Assembly: GCA_937967535.1 (NCBI GenBank)
Contig: CALCMV010000365.1
Location: forward strand, 1-5,638
DNA: 5,638 nt
Source of the DNA: an uncultured Saprospiraceae bacterium
Lineage (GTDB): Bacteria; Bacteroidota; Bacteroidia; Chitinophagales; Saprospiraceae
Reading direction: 5' to 3'
The notes under the pieces are model-generated. The model searched no databases and had not been told where the DNA came from. It saw nothing but the letters and a program-made list of their open reading frames with translations. The position numbers and the translations under genes are program-made. Each line of letters opens with the position of its first letter. Within the stretch, counting starts at the first letter, position 1. Shown here piece by piece: positions 5,526 to 5,638 of the stretch.

Positions 5526-5549
5526 CTTGACAGTTAAAACAGTCATTAC
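5526..5549. repeat. Right copy of the 24-bp repeat with 18-bp dyad, just upstream of the edge gene
   Basis: It matches 27-50 at 22 of 24 bases. The dyad core at 5528-5545 is TGAC-A-GTT-AA-AAC-A-GTCA. It ends 23 nt before the ATG at 5569, a position suited to an operator or promoter element for that gene. TTGACA at 5527-5532 also looks like a -35 hexamer, but I see no convincing -10 element at the right distance. Confidence 0.6.
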
Positions 5550-5568
5550 AGCTTTCATCACCTGCATT

Positions 5569-5638
5569 ATGACCAAGCCGATACAAATAGAACTACCTTT
5601 GGGGACAACCTTTCCGAGTGTCAATATCTGGTTGATAC
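5569..5638 (+). CDS. Start of a gene cut by the right edge, possibly MBL-fold metallohydrolase
   Basis: The ATG at 5569 opens 23 codons that run to the window end. The peptide begins MTKPIQIELPLGTTFPSVN and continues with a hydrophobic IWLI. An amphipathic first strand followed by SVNxWLI resembles the N-terminus of MBL-fold hydrolases (pattern IxLPxxxxFxSVNxYLI, normally followed by LIDTG), but the metal-binding HxHxDH motif would lie beyond the edge. The frame is also open upstream of the ATG, with a possible TTG at 5527, but the ATG gives the more natural start. A dyad repeat ends 23 nt upstream and may regulate it. That a gene starts here is fairly likely; the family is a guess. Confidence 0.5.
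   Translation, partial: MTKPIQIELPLGTTFPSVNIWLI

Noticed and set aside
27..5549. Direct repeats as att sites of a 5.5-kb mobile island
   Set aside because: There is no integrase, transposase or phage gene between them, the genes look like ordinary chromosomal cargo, and a dyad upstream of a gene is a simpler explanation.

Overview
The window looks like chromosomal DNA of a Bacteroidota species (Cytophaga/Flavobacterium/Saprospira type; lower rank not decidable). The clearest sign is a type A C-terminal sorting domain of the type IX secretion system (T9SS) on the first large protein, a system essentially confined to that phylum. Supporting signs are the lack of Shine-Dalgarno sequences before the genes, Gln at the predicted signal-cleavage sites, and an AT-leaning composition with many small extragenic palindromes.

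Layout. Positions 1-362 are a left flank without a convincing complete gene; a weak minus-strand ORF may run off the left edge, and several short dyads lie here. Four intact genes follow, all on the + strand: (1) 363-1868, a secreted thioredoxin-fold protein with a T9SS sorting domain and an unusual CGEC redox centre; (2) 1973-2554, a TlpA/ResA-like thioredoxin-fold protein with a normal WCPGC centre, closed by a strong intrinsic terminator (2582-2621); (3) 2639-3607, a pirin-family protein with a twin-arginine-like N-terminus, starting only 17 nt after that terminator; (4) 3988-5379, a multi-pass membrane protein that looks like a GT-C type glycosyltransferase. At the right edge (5569 onward) the first 23 codons of another + strand gene are visible, possibly an MBL-fold metallohydrolase.

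The 380-nt gap between pirin and the GT-C gene is the most structured noncoding region. It holds a 205-bp non-autonomous transposable element (MITE) at 3736-3940 with 23-bp terminal inverted repeats (20/23 matching) and a perfect 9-bp target-site duplication. Nested inside is a long hairpin built from 8-bp CACAAAGA units. Two further repeats precede it. The gap after the GT-C gene (5380-5568) is packed with dyads. One of them recurs at the left edge of the window with paired, symmetry-preserving base changes.

How the genes fit together. The two thioredoxin-fold proteins are adjacent and both predicted to leave the cytoplasm, one to the cell surface by T9SS and one probably to the periplasm, so a shared thiol-redox theme is reasonable. 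The terminator separates them from pirin. The pirin, GT-C and edge genes have no evident functional link to each other or to the redox pair. I see no phage, defence, CRISPR, tRNA or rRNA signal. No complete new multi-gene system is evident; the most interesting items are the MITE with its nested palindrome, the conserved dyad, and the altered redox centre.
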